A stretch of 64,000 bases of DNA from an uncultured Muribaculaceae bacterium (GCA_944321865.1 CALUMZ010000002.1:1-64000), one strand, 5' to 3'; positions 26,996 to 38,887 are shown, counted from the first letter of the stretch. Program-made: numbers and translations. Notes: a model not told the origin generated them from the letters alone.

Positions 26996-28345
26996 ATGAA
27001 GAATACACTACCTTTCATTCCTCCTGTGGAGGATATTAAGCATAAACCAATCCGCAGAGAGGTATATGAACAAAGCATCGACCTTTACGATGAGGGGAAA
27101 CATATCGAAGCCTTCCATCGATTGCTCGATTACCTTAACGATGAAATTCGCACAAAGTATGGCAACGAACAAGGCACGGAATTCCACATTCCGCACGGCT
27201 CGATTGTTTTAGACATATATATACACGATGATTCCATCCACATCGAAGCCGACTTCTTGAATATCCCCGAAAAAGGGCGCGTGGCCATGCTGCGGCAAGT
27301 TGCCGACCTCAACATCAACCGGCTGCTGCTTGCCGGTTTCGTCAAAGAGGGCGACAAGCTGAAAATGCGATACGTGACGCCGCTTGCACAGAGCCACCCA
27401 CACAAGATATACGGCGTGCTGCAAAACATCTGCTACGTGGGCGACAGGTATGACGATGAATTTTGCACGAAATTCAAGGCTACACGTTGTTATGAACCAC
27501 AAGTCACCCCTTATAATGCCGATGCCGTCACTCACGTGTATGAGGGACTGCAAACCGTGGGCAAAGCCACACTCGAGGCCATTGCCGAATACAATTCGAT
27601 GCGAGCCTATGGATACTCATGGAACGTCTTATGCACCACATTCTACCAAATAGCCTATTTTGCCAATCCTCAAGGGCAATTCTACAACGACCTTGAAAAG
27701 GCCATCGACGACATGGACGACGAGCGTCCCATCGAAGAGCTTGTTTCAAAAGGCACAGAGTACCTGAAACGGCTGCTTGCCACGCCCAAGGAAGATTTGG
27801 CCAAGGACCTTTACATAATCGACAAGCTCGTTTCCAACCGCCGCAGCGCATCGTTGCAGAACATTCAGGAATTGTTCAAAAGCGTATATGAAGATGCCAC
27901 CGAAGCCATGCAACAAAGCGACTTCGAGCGCAGCGCAGTGAGAATGCTTTATATCCTGTATGAAGCTTATTTCTACAACGACATTCCCGACGATATAAGT
28001 TCCATGCTGACTCACGCACTCAATGAGGCCGGAGGAATGCCGGTTGAAAAAGCTTCTGAAATCCTATACGACACTCTCGACGACATCATGGAAGGAAACA
28101 TATCGGCCAAAAGCCCGGCAGGAACACCTGCCTCGCCGATAAACGATGCGGCAGCGCAAATGATGCAACAGGCCTCGGCAGCAGCCGCCGAAATGCAAAA
28201 GAAGATGATGGAGAAAATGAGTGGCAGCGACATCGCCGAGCTGCAACAAAAAATGACCGAAGCCATGGCCCGGGGCGACATGCAAGAATACATGCGGCTT
28301 GCCGGAGAATTACAACAGAAAATGATGAACAACCTTTTTAATTAA
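26996..28345 (+). CDS. YbjN/T3SS-chaperone-like domain protein with helical tail
   Basis: 449 residues with no signal peptide or membrane segment. Residues about 30-165 show an alternating beta-beta-helix-beta pattern ('SIVLDIYIHDDSIHIEADFL', then 'KGRVAMLRQVADLNINRLLL', then 'GDKLKMRYVTPL') that resembles YbjN or type III secretion chaperone folds. The middle is helical. Residues about 380-449 are rich in Gln, Met and Ala and probably coiled ('AEMQKKMMEKM', 'ELQQKMTEAMARGDMQEYM'). The next gene starts 17 bp later, and its C-terminal domain seems to share this fold. Function unknown; the pair probably works together in the cytoplasm. Confidence 0.7.
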   Translation: MKNTLPFIPPVEDIKHKPIRREVYEQSIDLYDEGKHIEAFHRLLDYLNDEIRTKYGNEQGTEFHIPHGSIVLDIYIHDDSIHIEADFLNIPEKGRVAMLRQVADLNINRLLLAGFVKEGDKLKMRYVTPLAQSHPHKIYGVLQNICYVGDRYDDEFCTKFKATRCYEPQVTPYNADAVTHVYEGLQTVGKATLEAIAEYNSMRAYGYSWNVLCTTFYQIAYFANPQGQFYNDLEKAIDDMDDERPIEELVSKGTEYLKRLLATPKEDLAKDLYIIDKLVSNRRSASLQNIQELFKSVYEDATEAMQQSDFERSAVRMLYILYEAYFYNDIPDDISSMLTHALNEAGGMPVEKASEILYDTLDDIMEGNISAKSPAGTPASPINDAAAQMMQQASAAAAEMQKKMMEKMSGSDIAELQQKMTEAMARGDMQEYMRLAGELQQKMMNNLFN

Positions 28346-28362
28346 AAAAACACACGATTTCC

Positions 28363-29442
28363 ATGGAACATAACATATATAACTTAGTATTCAAGGTGAC
28401 ACACGCCGGAGGGTCGGGAAGTTGCTTTTACTTGAAATCATGCAACTTGTTTGTCACCAACTATCATGTCGTCGAAGGATTCCACTCTGTCGCCCTGCAC
28501 GATGTCAACCGCAATCCCTACCTCGCCCGGGTGGTGCTGGTAAATGCGGCCCTTGACATTGCCCTGTTGTCTGTCGACCATGATTTTTCATACCTGCCCG
28601 ACTTGACCATCGCTGCCGAGGATTCCCTTGGCATCGGCGGCAAGATTCGCGTGGCCGGCTACCCCTACGGAATGCCTTTCACCGTTACTGAAGGTACCGT
28701 CTCGGCTCCCAAGCAGCTCATGAACGGTCAATACTACATACAGACCGATGCCGCCGTCAATCCCGGCAATTCAGGTGGTCCCATATTCAACGACCACGAT
28801 GAAATTGTGGGGATAACGGTGAGCAAGTTCACCGATGCCGACAACATGGGGTTCGGTATACGCGTCGAGGCTCTGCGCAAAGTGCTTGAAGCAACCGACG
28901 GCTTAGACCGCAACACATTCCAAGTGCAATGCGAGAGTTGCGACGAGCTGATTTCAGAGCCTGATGCCTATTGCCCCTCGTGCGGCGAGGAACTGCCCGA
29001 AGGCATCTTCGACGAACGCCACGTATCCCCACTCACCGAGTTTTGCGAAAGCGCAATCGAGAAGATGGGAATCAACCCTATTCTCGCCCGCGACGGATAT
29101 GAAGCATGGCTCTTCCACAAGGGGAGTTCCGAAATACGCATCTTCGTGTGCAACCGCGCCTATCTTTTCATGGTGGCTCCAATAAACCTGCTTCCCAAGA
29201 AAGATGTCGAGAAAGTGCTCGACTACATGCTCAGCACCGACTTCACGCCCTACAAAATGGGTATCGAGGGGCGCCAGATATTCCTGATGTACCGCATTCA
29301 CCTCTCCGACATCACCGAGCAATACGAAGACACCATACGTCAAAACATCGTTGACTTCGCATTCAAAGCCGACGAAATGGACAACATGCTTGTAGAGCAA
29401 TTTGGTTGCGAGTTCTCGGCCTACACCAAGCAAGATGCCTGA
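28363..29442 (+). CDS. Intracellular trypsin-like serine protease with zinc ribbon and YbjN-like domain
   Basis: 359 residues, no signal peptide. Residues 1-180 form an S1-type protease: His35 ('VTNYHVVEG'), Asp65 ('LDIALL') and Ser137 ('NPGNSGGP') are all present, so it should be active. Residues 190-207 form a zinc ribbon (Cys190, Cys193, Cys204, Cys207). Residues about 225-350 have a beta-beta-helix-beta layout like the N-terminal domain of the preceding protein ('SEIRIFVCNRAYLFMVAP', 'QIFLMYRIHLSDI'). There is no PDZ domain, unlike DegP/HtrA. The 17-bp gap shows co-transcription. Substrate unknown. Confidence 0.8.
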   Translation: MEHNIYNLVFKVTHAGGSGSCFYLKSCNLFVTNYHVVEGFHSVALHDVNRNPYLARVVLVNAALDIALLSVDHDFSYLPDLTIAAEDSLGIGGKIRVAGYPYGMPFTVTEGTVSAPKQLMNGQYYIQTDAAVNPGNSGGPIFNDHDEIVGITVSKFTDADNMGFGIRVEALRKVLEATDGLDRNTFQVQCESCDELISEPDAYCPSCGEELPEGIFDERHVSPLTEFCESAIEKMGINPILARDGYEAWLFHKGSSEIRIFVCNRAYLFMVAPINLLPKKDVEKVLDYMLSTDFTPYKMGIEGRQIFLMYRIHLSDITEQYEDTIRQNIVDFAFKADEMDNMLVEQFGCEFSAYTKQDA

Positions 29443-29461
29443 CCGACATATTGTGTGATGG

Positions 29462-29492
29462 ACACTATAAATCGCGTTCCTCACGCAACATA
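29462..29492. repeat. 31-bp direct repeat, left copy
   Basis: Starts ACACTATAAATCGCGTTC and ends TCACGCAACATA; it matches 33592-33622 in 30 of 31 positions and in the same orientation. The two copies bound the AT-rich lipoprotein region. On the minus strand each copy lies just past a terminator hairpin. Confidence 0.8.
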
Positions 29493-29499
29493 GGCAAAT

Positions 29500-29534
29500 A
29501 AAAAACCGGAATAAGATTTTAAATCTTATTCCGG
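29500..29534 (-). terminator. Intrinsic terminator of the GLUG lipoprotein gene
   Basis: A perfect stem of CCGGAATAAGATTT and its complement (29506-29534) is followed on the minus strand by TTTTTTATTTG. It lies about 35 bp past the stop codon. Confidence 0.9.
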
Positions 29535-29569
29535 CACCTTAAAAATCTACGTTGTGCCATCAAGCATCA

Positions 29570-30970
29570 CTATCTTACCACCCACTCAAGCATCGGATAG
29601 CCGTCACTGCCCGTGACCCACAAGCTGTTCCCGCTACCCTTGTGGCTATTCAGTGCAGCAAGGACATCTGCCGACCGCATCTCAAGATCAGAACATGGGT
29701 TAATTTCACGCTTTGACACACCATACAAATTATCATTTGCGTCTATATAACCAATTGCTTCACTGCACTTTGAAGACAAGTAACAACAATATTGGACAGT
29801 AGTCATAGATGCTTTGCCATACGAACGTACATATGAAACAAGTGCTGCATTATAATCGGCTCCAACTATGCTGCCCAAGTTAACACAATTAGTGATTGTT
29901 GTACTCCAAGCCCCGCCACATATACCGGCACCATACTCTATTGCCGTAACTGTTCCCTTATTCAAACAATTTATTATAGTCTTACCATAAAAGCGACCAA
30001 CGATGCCGCCAGACATGTTTCCATCAATATCACCAAAATTGACACAATTGCTCAATCTGCTATTGTCGCTATCGTCACTGCTCTCATAAAATCCTACTAT
30101 GCCTCCACACCGACTATCAGATCCTTTGGACTTGATTCTCCCATGATTAGAACAACGGCTGATTTTACATCCATAAGATGTCTTCCCAACCACTCCACCT
30201 ACTTCATATTTTCCGTAAACGGTCGCACTAACATGGCAATTATTTACATACCCATTGCCTGTTGTAGAAATATTGTCAAAAAAGCCAACAATACCGCCTA
30301 CACGCTCTGTACCATAAATATATGAATCTTTCAATGTTATATTTTTAATGCCGGCTCCTGCTACGCTCCCAAATAATCCTACACGCCAATTATTGCGATT
30401 TATGTATAATCCCGAGATAGTGTGTCCATCACCATCAAATATCCCTTGGAAAGCATTCACTATCCCTCCACCATAGTATCTTCCTATCGGAATCCATCTC
30501 TCAAAATTGCTGTCATCGTTAGGTTCGCCCGTTACTGGGTTCAACACATTCTGATTAATTGTGATATCGTCTGTCATTTTGAAGTATTTTCCGTCAAATA
30601 CGTTGCCGGCACGGCATTCATCGGCAAGCAATCGTAAATCGGCCGCCGAAGAAATCAAATAAGGCGACGCCGACGTACCGCGGCCCTGGAAACTGGTTGA
30701 CACCGGGCCACGACGAGGATCTTGTGCATCTTTCATATCCAATTCTTCATCCGAAAGATTTGTATCGATAGAAGACCCATCATCATCTGTTCCATCTTCA
30801 TTGCCGTCACCATCGTTTTTACCATCATCTGTTTCATCATCATTGTTGTCACCGCCTGAGGTATTTTCCGTCGGATTAGGATTTATAGGGTCATCATCAC
30901 CACACGAAATGAATCCAACACTCAACATTGCCACAACGAGCAACATCATCCAATTTTTCAAATATTTCAT
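29570..30970 (-). CDS. GLUG-motif surface lipoprotein
   Basis: 466 residues with a lipoprotein signal ending GFISC (Cys23). An acidic Asn/Asp/Gly-rich linker (about 25-75) follows, as in surface-exported lipoproteins. The segment 'GTSASPYLISSAADLRLLAD' opens a repeat region in which 'VGLFGSVAGAGIKNITL', 'VGGIVGFF', 'VGGVVGKT', 'CGGIVGFY' and 'SGGIVGRF' mark GLUG-type beta-helix repeats. These are seen in adhesin-like proteins of Bacteroidales. The final 'SLWVTGSDGYPMLEWV' is a common end of this class. The gene is more AT-rich than its neighbours; its leader shares a motif with the small secreted protein gene at 32603. Confidence 0.8.
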   Translation of the reverse strand: MKYLKNWMMLLVVAMLSVGFISCGDDDPINPNPTENTSGGDNNDDETDDGKNDGDGNEDGTDDDGSSIDTNLSDEELDMKDAQDPRRGPVSTSFQGRGTSASPYLISSAADLRLLADECRAGNVFDGKYFKMTDDITINQNVLNPVTGEPNDDSNFERWIPIGRYYGGGIVNAFQGIFDGDGHTISGLYINRNNWRVGLFGSVAGAGIKNITLKDSYIYGTERVGGIVGFFDNISTTGNGYVNNCHVSATVYGKYEVGGVVGKTSYGCKISRCSNHGRIKSKGSDSRCGGIVGFYESSDDSDNSRLSNCVNFGDIDGNMSGGIVGRFYGKTIINCLNKGTVTAIEYGAGICGGAWSTTITNCVNLGSIVGADYNAALVSYVRSYGKASMTTVQYCCYLSSKCSEAIGYIDANDNLYGVSKREINPCSDLEMRSADVLAALNSHKGSGNSLWVTGSDGYPMLEWVVR

Positions 30971-30992
30971 GTCCTTAATAGCACTGTGTCTG

Positions 30993-31009
30993 TGTCGTGC
31001 GCAACTTTG
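30993..31009 (-). promoter_or_regulatory. Shared 17-nt leader motif, GLUG gene copy
   Basis: On the minus strand AAAGTTGCGCACGACAC ends 22 nt before the start codon at 30970. The same 17 nt lie at exactly the same distance from the small secreted protein gene (32850-32866). In both, the GCAC inside the motif can pair with a GTGC 12-13 nt downstream. Shared regulation or RNA-level control is inferred. Confidence 0.6.
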
Positions 31010-31076
31010 TATGAATTAAACTATAACTTGTTTTGTGTCCGCAAAAGCATGACAAAACAGAATCACTTATCTTGTT

Positions 31077-32390
31077 CTATGAAGGAAAATCATTGGTTTC
31101 TTGAATCTTTCCAAAATCGCTCCAATAGCCGGCCTTAGAATATGCCGATGAACAACGTACCGGCACATACAGCGTCCAGTTCTTTATCGAATTAGGGTCG
31201 AGAATGGGGTATGATAGTCCAATAGGTGTCTTTTTATTCACGTATATCGAGCCTTCTGATGAGGGGTAAAAAGGAGTCCCAGTTACACTTGTAAGTCCAC
31301 TGCCTATGTAAATCGTTTCTATCCCCCTGTCCGAGAATGCCCCATGTCCAATAGTTTTAAGCGAGTTGGGCAATTCTAAAGTGGTAGTAAAATTGCAATC
31401 TGTAAAAGCATATATTCCTATTTCTTCAAGTACCTTTGAATCAGGAAAAGAGCTGACGGTACATCCGGCAAAAGCAAAATCACCAATATGTTTTAATTTA
31501 TTCTCCCCATAGGTAAATCTCGCACTTTTGCAATCATAAAAGGCGTAATTGCCAATATCTTCTACTTCGGCATTTATCGCAGCTTCAAAAGCTGTACACC
31601 CTGCAAATGCCTCCTCTCCTATCGTTTTCAGTGTAGAGGGGAAATACATATCCGTTATGCATGAGTTTTCAAAAGCTCCTTTACTTATTTTTGTCAAGGA
31701 AGAGCTGTTGGATGGAATTTCGGCTACCGAGACATTGGCGAAGGCATACGAGCCAATCGATGTTACATCATCGCCAACGTAAACGTATGACACATATAAA
31801 TCATTCTTTGCCCATGGTGTTTGTGAATAAGATGTGTAATCGGCCATGTCTCCATCCCCTTCAATCCAAATGGAACTTTTAAGGTTGTGATACCATTTAC
31901 ATTCCCCGGTTGTGCCGTGCGTTGTATTAATCCTCTTAGTGTCGGAATAATCAATTGTACCTTTTGAAAAAGTCGTGCCGTTGGAAGTGAGTACGGAACC
32001 ATCAATAGTCAAATAATATACGTTATACACCGGGTCTGTGATGTAATTCAACGTTATTTCATTTCCGTTCACCGTATAAGTGAAATGAGCAATATTACTG
32101 TCATAAGATGTACCATCGTCGGAGTATGAATCTTTCCGATAATAATATACCAGTCCCTCAGTTGAATTGTAAAAGTAGATGTAAGTAACTTCATCCATAG
32201 TCGAGATCCAATCATCTCCGAAATCGATATCCCAATTTTCTGTAGTCCACTTTGTTCCCTCCAGATTGCCAATGCCGGTCAAACCATTTCCGGACAAAGC
32301 ATTTCCGTCGTCATCGTCGCTGCACGAGGAGAAGCATACACTCAACGCCACCAACATAAGCAGCGCCATAAATTGTCGTAATATTTTCAT
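31077..32390 (-). CDS. BspA-type leucine-rich-repeat lipoprotein
   Basis: 437 residues from the ATG at 32390; a frame nine residues longer exists, but MKILRQ is the natural lipoprotein-signal start. The lipobox is VCFSSC, followed by an acidic Asp run. Residues about 200-400 carry LRR_5 (BspA-like) repeats: 'VTSIGSYAFANVSVAEIP', 'LKTIGEEAFAGCTAF', 'VEDIGNYAFYDCKSA', 'LKHIGDFAFAGCTVSSFP', 'LKTIGHGAFSDRGIETIYIG'. Such proteins bind host or matrix proteins on the surface. The gene is AT-rich and belongs to the repeat-bounded island. Its specific ligand is unknown. Confidence 0.85.
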   Translation of the reverse strand: MKILRQFMALLMLVALSVCFSSCSDDDDGNALSGNGLTGIGNLEGTKWTTENWDIDFGDDWISTMDEVTYIYFYNSTEGLVYYYRKDSYSDDGTSYDSNIAHFTYTVNGNEITLNYITDPVYNVYYLTIDGSVLTSNGTTFSKGTIDYSDTKRINTTHGTTGECKWYHNLKSSIWIEGDGDMADYTSYSQTPWAKNDLYVSYVYVGDDVTSIGSYAFANVSVAEIPSNSSSLTKISKGAFENSCITDMYFPSTLKTIGEEAFAGCTAFEAAINAEVEDIGNYAFYDCKSARFTYGENKLKHIGDFAFAGCTVSSFPDSKVLEEIGIYAFTDCNFTTTLELPNSLKTIGHGAFSDRGIETIYIGSGLTSVTGTPFYPSSEGSIYVNKKTPIGLSYPILDPNSIKNWTLYVPVRCSSAYSKAGYWSDFGKIQETNDFPS

Positions 32391-32602
32391 AAGCCTAAAA
32401 AAACTATTGTTTAACAATTTTTCTCAATTTGTCCAAAAAAACATCATATAGAACTTTATTATATCCATTAGTGTCCACCCATATTATTGTATGATGCCTG
32501 CCGCCCTACCGTCATGATTTCCCATTCTTCTCTTGAATAGTCTGAGCCATCGACTTTTTTATTTGTTTCGCAAAATTCTGCATAGGTTTTGCCTACGGCT
32601 TC

Positions 32603-32827
32603 TTACTCGCTCCAAAACCTTTCCAACATTGCCGAAGTTTCCTGTGCCTCTCTTTCTTTTTGGGCATAGTAATTATTCCACATTGCCGAATAATCCTGAT
32701 TGGAAAAGTACGCCGCTGCGGCTGCATTGGCTGCGGCGTATGGATTTGGAAGCGGTGTGAACCATTGACCAAATGACGGCGTGAACATCGAAAACATGAT
32801 AAACACAGGCAAAATACAATGTTTCAT
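32603..32827 (-). CDS. Small secreted Ala/Tyr-rich protein
   Basis: 74 residues from the ATG at 32827. A signal peptide (MKHCILPVFIMFSMFTPSFG) is followed by a mature part of about 54 residues with 'NPYAAANAAAAAYFSNQDYS' and a charged helical end. I recognise no family. Reality is supported by the signal peptide and by a 17-nt leader motif at the same distance from the start as in the GLUG lipoprotein gene. A longer frame to 32917 would run through that motif. Confidence 0.5.
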   Translation of the reverse strand: MKHCILPVFIMFSMFTPSFGQWFTPLPNPYAAANAAAAAYFSNQDYSAMWNNYYAQKEREAQETSAMLERFWSE

Positions 32828-32849
32828 AGTGTAATGGCACTTCAATCCG

Positions 32850-32866
32850 TGTCGTGCGCAACTTTT
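32850..32866 (-). promoter_or_regulatory. Shared 17-nt leader motif, small-protein copy
   Basis: Identical to 30993-31009 and also ending 22 nt before the start codon (32827). It can form the same small GCAC/GTGC stem with a different loop. The sequences on both sides differ, so this is not merely a long recent duplication. Confidence 0.6.
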
Positions 32867-33064
32867 ATTTATGGATTTGTTATAGTTACTGCACAGATTG
32901 AGATACGGCATTAGCACCCCTACAAACTGAACAACCGCAATGGTTGCAAATAGAATAAAATGAATAATGGTTGTTTACCGACTCGAAATCTCTTGACTCG
33001 AAAAACATACAATATAAGTTATACCATGGCCTATAGACTCACCCGAATTTGGCACATACGTATA

Positions 33065-33164
33065 TAAAAACAAAAAGACGTGGGAGTCTGTACTTTTACT
33101 TATCCCAACTTCAGGCTCTCGCATTGCCCACTCACAAGGATAAGCAACGCAGCTAGCCCACGTC
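33065..33164 (-). ncRNA. Possible structured RNA ending in a T-run
   Basis: On the minus strand GACGTGGG (33157-33164) pairs with CCCACGTC (33077-33084). It encloses a second stem CTTATCC/GGATAAG with a large 12/14-nt internal bubble, and the closing stem is followed by TTTTTGTTTTTA. Another hairpin (AAGACAC/GTGTCTT) lies just upstream in the same orientation. This looks like the 3' end of a stable small RNA with its own terminator. I cannot assign it to a known class. Confidence 0.35.
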
Positions 33165-33591
33165 GAGATATTCATATACAAGACACCTCGCCCTATAATG
33201 TACCTGTGTCTTCGCAGATACACTCCATGGCTCAATGTGAAGATACGATATCTACACATGGACGCTTCCTGTTGCCTCATCTTCCTGTGAGTTCAAATTT
33301 GCGAGATTCGAAGTTAGAAGATAACGCTTGGTAACGTCTTTCCAATAAAATCAGCCCACTACCCCCTCCGGGCTAGCTTGACTGTCGCAAATTTAAGAAA
33401 ATTTATTCACACAGTAAAATTATCCCAATATATTTTACCGTTTTCCAAATGAACTTTGTATATATTTCCAAACTTATTGGCCACCTCTATTTCGTTGCCA
33501 TTGATTGGCAACATACTCCCAAAAAATTTCTACTTAAACACAATTGTTTGTTTGTTTATCTGCACACTTTGTTTTCCTGCCCACAGTAGGA

Positions 33592-33622
33592 ACACTATAA
33601 ATCGCGTTCATCACGCAACATA
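33592..33622. repeat. 31-bp direct repeat, right copy
   Basis: Matches 29462-29492 with one substitution. It lies about 20 bp past the secA terminator hairpin on the minus strand. Confidence 0.8.
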
Positions 33623-33642
33623 AGGGGGCGAACAAACATATA

Positions 33643-33671
33643 GGGAGAAACGGCATTAAGCTGTTTCTCCC
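33643..33671 (-). terminator. secA terminator hairpin
   Basis: GGGAGAAAC pairs with GTTTCTCCC (one bulge) around AGCTTAATGCC on the minus strand, about 36 bp after the secA stop. A moderately T-rich TATATGTTTGTT follows. Confidence 0.7.
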
Positions 33672-33706
33672 TGTATGTTATTTACCGCGTAAGTCGATAA
33701 TCCGGA

Positions 33707-37084
<3,378 letters not shown>

Positions 37085-37201
37085 TTTTTATGCAGTAAAT
37101 TCTTTTTTGTTTTTTATTCTTTGATTTCAATTCTTGGAATTTCGGTTAATGTGCACATCCGCACCGTGCGTATGATTACATACATGCACGCAAACCGGCT
37201 A

Positions 37202-37209
37202 CAAAGGTA
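37202..37209 (-). promoter_or_regulatory. Candidate secA -7 box
   Basis: TACCTTTG on the minus strand, an exact TAnnTTTG match. The leader to 37084 would be about 110 nt and contains a GCAC-rich possible hairpin (about 37150-37190). Confidence 0.5.
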
Positions 37210-37282
37210 GCAAATAGTTTTAAATTATACCACTATAATATAGACGATTAGCACTCTTGTTCCACAATGGAATGGCAAGTTC

Positions 37283-38887
37283 TCAATAGCCAAGGTATAG
37301 CGGCGTCGACTGTGCCGCATTGGGAGAACGTATGCGCAATATGCTTGCCACGGTGGGGGCAATGGCTGTTGCCTCCACAGGTGTTGTTATCTTTTGTGGT
37401 TTTACGGTAGGCCCCATGATAAATACCGGCGTACTCACGGCATTTGTGCGTATCAGCTTGGCTTCGTCAAAATTGTCATTGCCTCGATCCATAATGAGCC
37501 ATCCGGGACTCACCTCAACCACCACATCGCCGCAATAGGCAGGCACTGTCGACTTGTGCAATGCACGCGCCTCGGCACTGGCAGGATTGTTAAGTATCTC
37601 CTCGAATGTATAAGCCGCAGTTATGCCGCTCATTTGGCGCAATAATTCACTCGACTTGGCGCGGACCTCATCAAGCGACAATTTCTTCTCTTTAATCAGT
37701 TCATGGTTAAGGAAAAAATGCCGGTTGAAATATCCTTCCACCCACTGCCCGTTACCGTAGATAGCCATGAGATACATGTTGAGCAGCGATATGGCACGCT
37801 CGGGATAAAACTCTCCCGTCGGTATGTTAAACCGTTCGGCGGGACGAGTGTTGTCATAATAATAACCCGTCGATGCCACGAACACCAATGTATTGCTCAT
37901 GCCCACATTCTTGTCAATCTCGGCAAACAGCCGTCCGAGTTCTTGATCAAGCCTCAAATACAAGTCTTGATTTTCCACGCGGTTGTCACCATCGGTCGAA
38001 TACATGTAAGGAGCCGCCGTATACCCCAAGCAGAGCATGTCGGTCTGTCCGCGGCGTCCCAACTTGAGCGTGTTAAGGTACTCGATTGCCACCGTGGTCA
38101 CCTCGTTGTTGGCAAGTGCGCTCTTCTTAAATTTTCGGAAACGGTCGCGGTCGGACGACGAATAAATATACCTGAACGGATAATATTTCTTGAACGACAA
38201 TATGTCGGGATAACGGTCGAGCGGAATCGACGGCACCCACGACATGGTATCGAGCCGTGTGGCCAAAGGCAGGCGATAATTTCGCCCGGTGAGAATCTGT
38301 GGCGAGGTACGGTAGAATGTGGTCGAAGCCCAATTTCCGGTAATATCGTTAATCCAAAAGGCGCTGTTTGCCGCATGGCCGGCAAGTAATATTGCCTGCT
38401 GCGGGTCGGCAGCCAGCGAATGCACATATCCCATGCCACTGGTGTGAACCCGCAACTCATCGGCCAAGGTCGATACCTTGTAGGCCGCCGGCGAATAGGC
38501 ATCGTCGGTGAAATTACCCATCGACGACGGGTCGGCAAGTATATATTGAGGCTTGCCATGCTTGCGGTCATACACATACGTGCATTGTATGCCGTTGACA
38601 CTCGGATATGCCCCGCTCATCAGCATCGCCGTGCCCGATGCTATGTCGAGGTCGGGCACATCAAATTCCACATTTTCAAGGAAAGCCCCTTCGCGCATCA
38701 ACCGCTTGAAACCGGCTTCGCCAAAGCGTGACTGCAACAAGTCGAGGCAGTCGCTGTTCAACTGGTCTATTACAATGCCTATCACCAACCGCGGGCGGTC
38801 GCCCGGGTCTTGCGACAGGGCACTGAGTGCCACCATCGAAGCCACTATCGACGTGAGTATGCGGTTTATTTGCTTGTTTTTATGCAT
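37283..38887 (-). CDS. PafA-like alkaline-phosphatase-superfamily protein, catalytic residues lost
   Basis: 534 residues with a signal peptide (about 1-25). The body follows PafA-type phosphatases: 'VIGIVIDQLNSD' with a metal Asp (Asp41), 'AGHAANSAFWINDITGNWAS' and 'NQDLYLRLDQELGRLF'. However, the nucleophile block reads 'ASGTAMLMSGAYPSVNG' where relatives have GHA(T/S). The Asp-x-x-x-His segment is 'YTAAPYMYS' (289-297), the Asp-His-Gly pair is 'ASTGYYY' (338-344) and the last His motif is absent. It is therefore probably a periplasmic pseudo-enzyme with a binding or scaffold role. It overlaps the DUF4105 gene by 22 bp. Confidence 0.75.
   Translation of the reverse strand: MHKNKQINRILTSIVASMVALSALSQDPGDRPRLVIGIVIDQLNSDCLDLLQSRFGEAGFKRLMREGAFLENVEFDVPDLDIASGTAMLMSGAYPSVNGIQCTYVYDRKHGKPQYILADPSSMGNFTDDAYSPAAYKVSTLADELRVHTSGMGYVHSLAADPQQAILLAGHAANSAFWINDITGNWASTTFYRTSPQILTGRNYRLPLATRLDTMSWVPSIPLDRYPDILSFKKYYPFRYIYSSSDRDRFRKFKKSALANNEVTTVAIEYLNTLKLGRRGQTDMLCLGYTAAPYMYSTDGDNRVENQDLYLRLDQELGRLFAEIDKNVGMSNTLVFVASTGYYYDNTRPAERFNIPTGEFYPERAISLLNMYLMAIYGNGQWVEGYFNRHFFLNHELIKEKKLSLDEVRAKSSELLRQMSGITAAYTFEEILNNPASAEARALHKSTVPAYCGDVVVEVSPGWLIMDRGNDNFDEAKLIRTNAVSTPVFIMGPTVKPQKITTPVEATAIAPTVASILRIRSPNAAQSTPLYLGY

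Larger units (their letters stand above)
32828..33706. other. 879-bp AT-rich intergenic region
   Basis: No gene can be supported; short frames such as 33080-33334 on the plus strand lack any family pattern. It holds the leader motif (32850-32866), a structured element with a T-run (33065-33164), a smaller AGCCC/GGGCT hairpin at about 33353-33374, the right copy of the 31-bp direct repeat and the secA terminator. Confidence 0.6.

Noticed and set aside
33080-33334. Plus-strand 84-codon frame in the secA-distal intergenic region
   Set aside because: It reads through the stems of the candidate RNA in antisense and has no signal peptide or family pattern.
33060-33390. tmRNA, RNase P RNA or signal recognition particle RNA
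   Set aside because: Hallmark sequences of these RNAs (tag codons, GAGGAAAGTCC, GGAAGCAG-type tetraloop context) were not found, so only an unnamed structured RNA is proposed.
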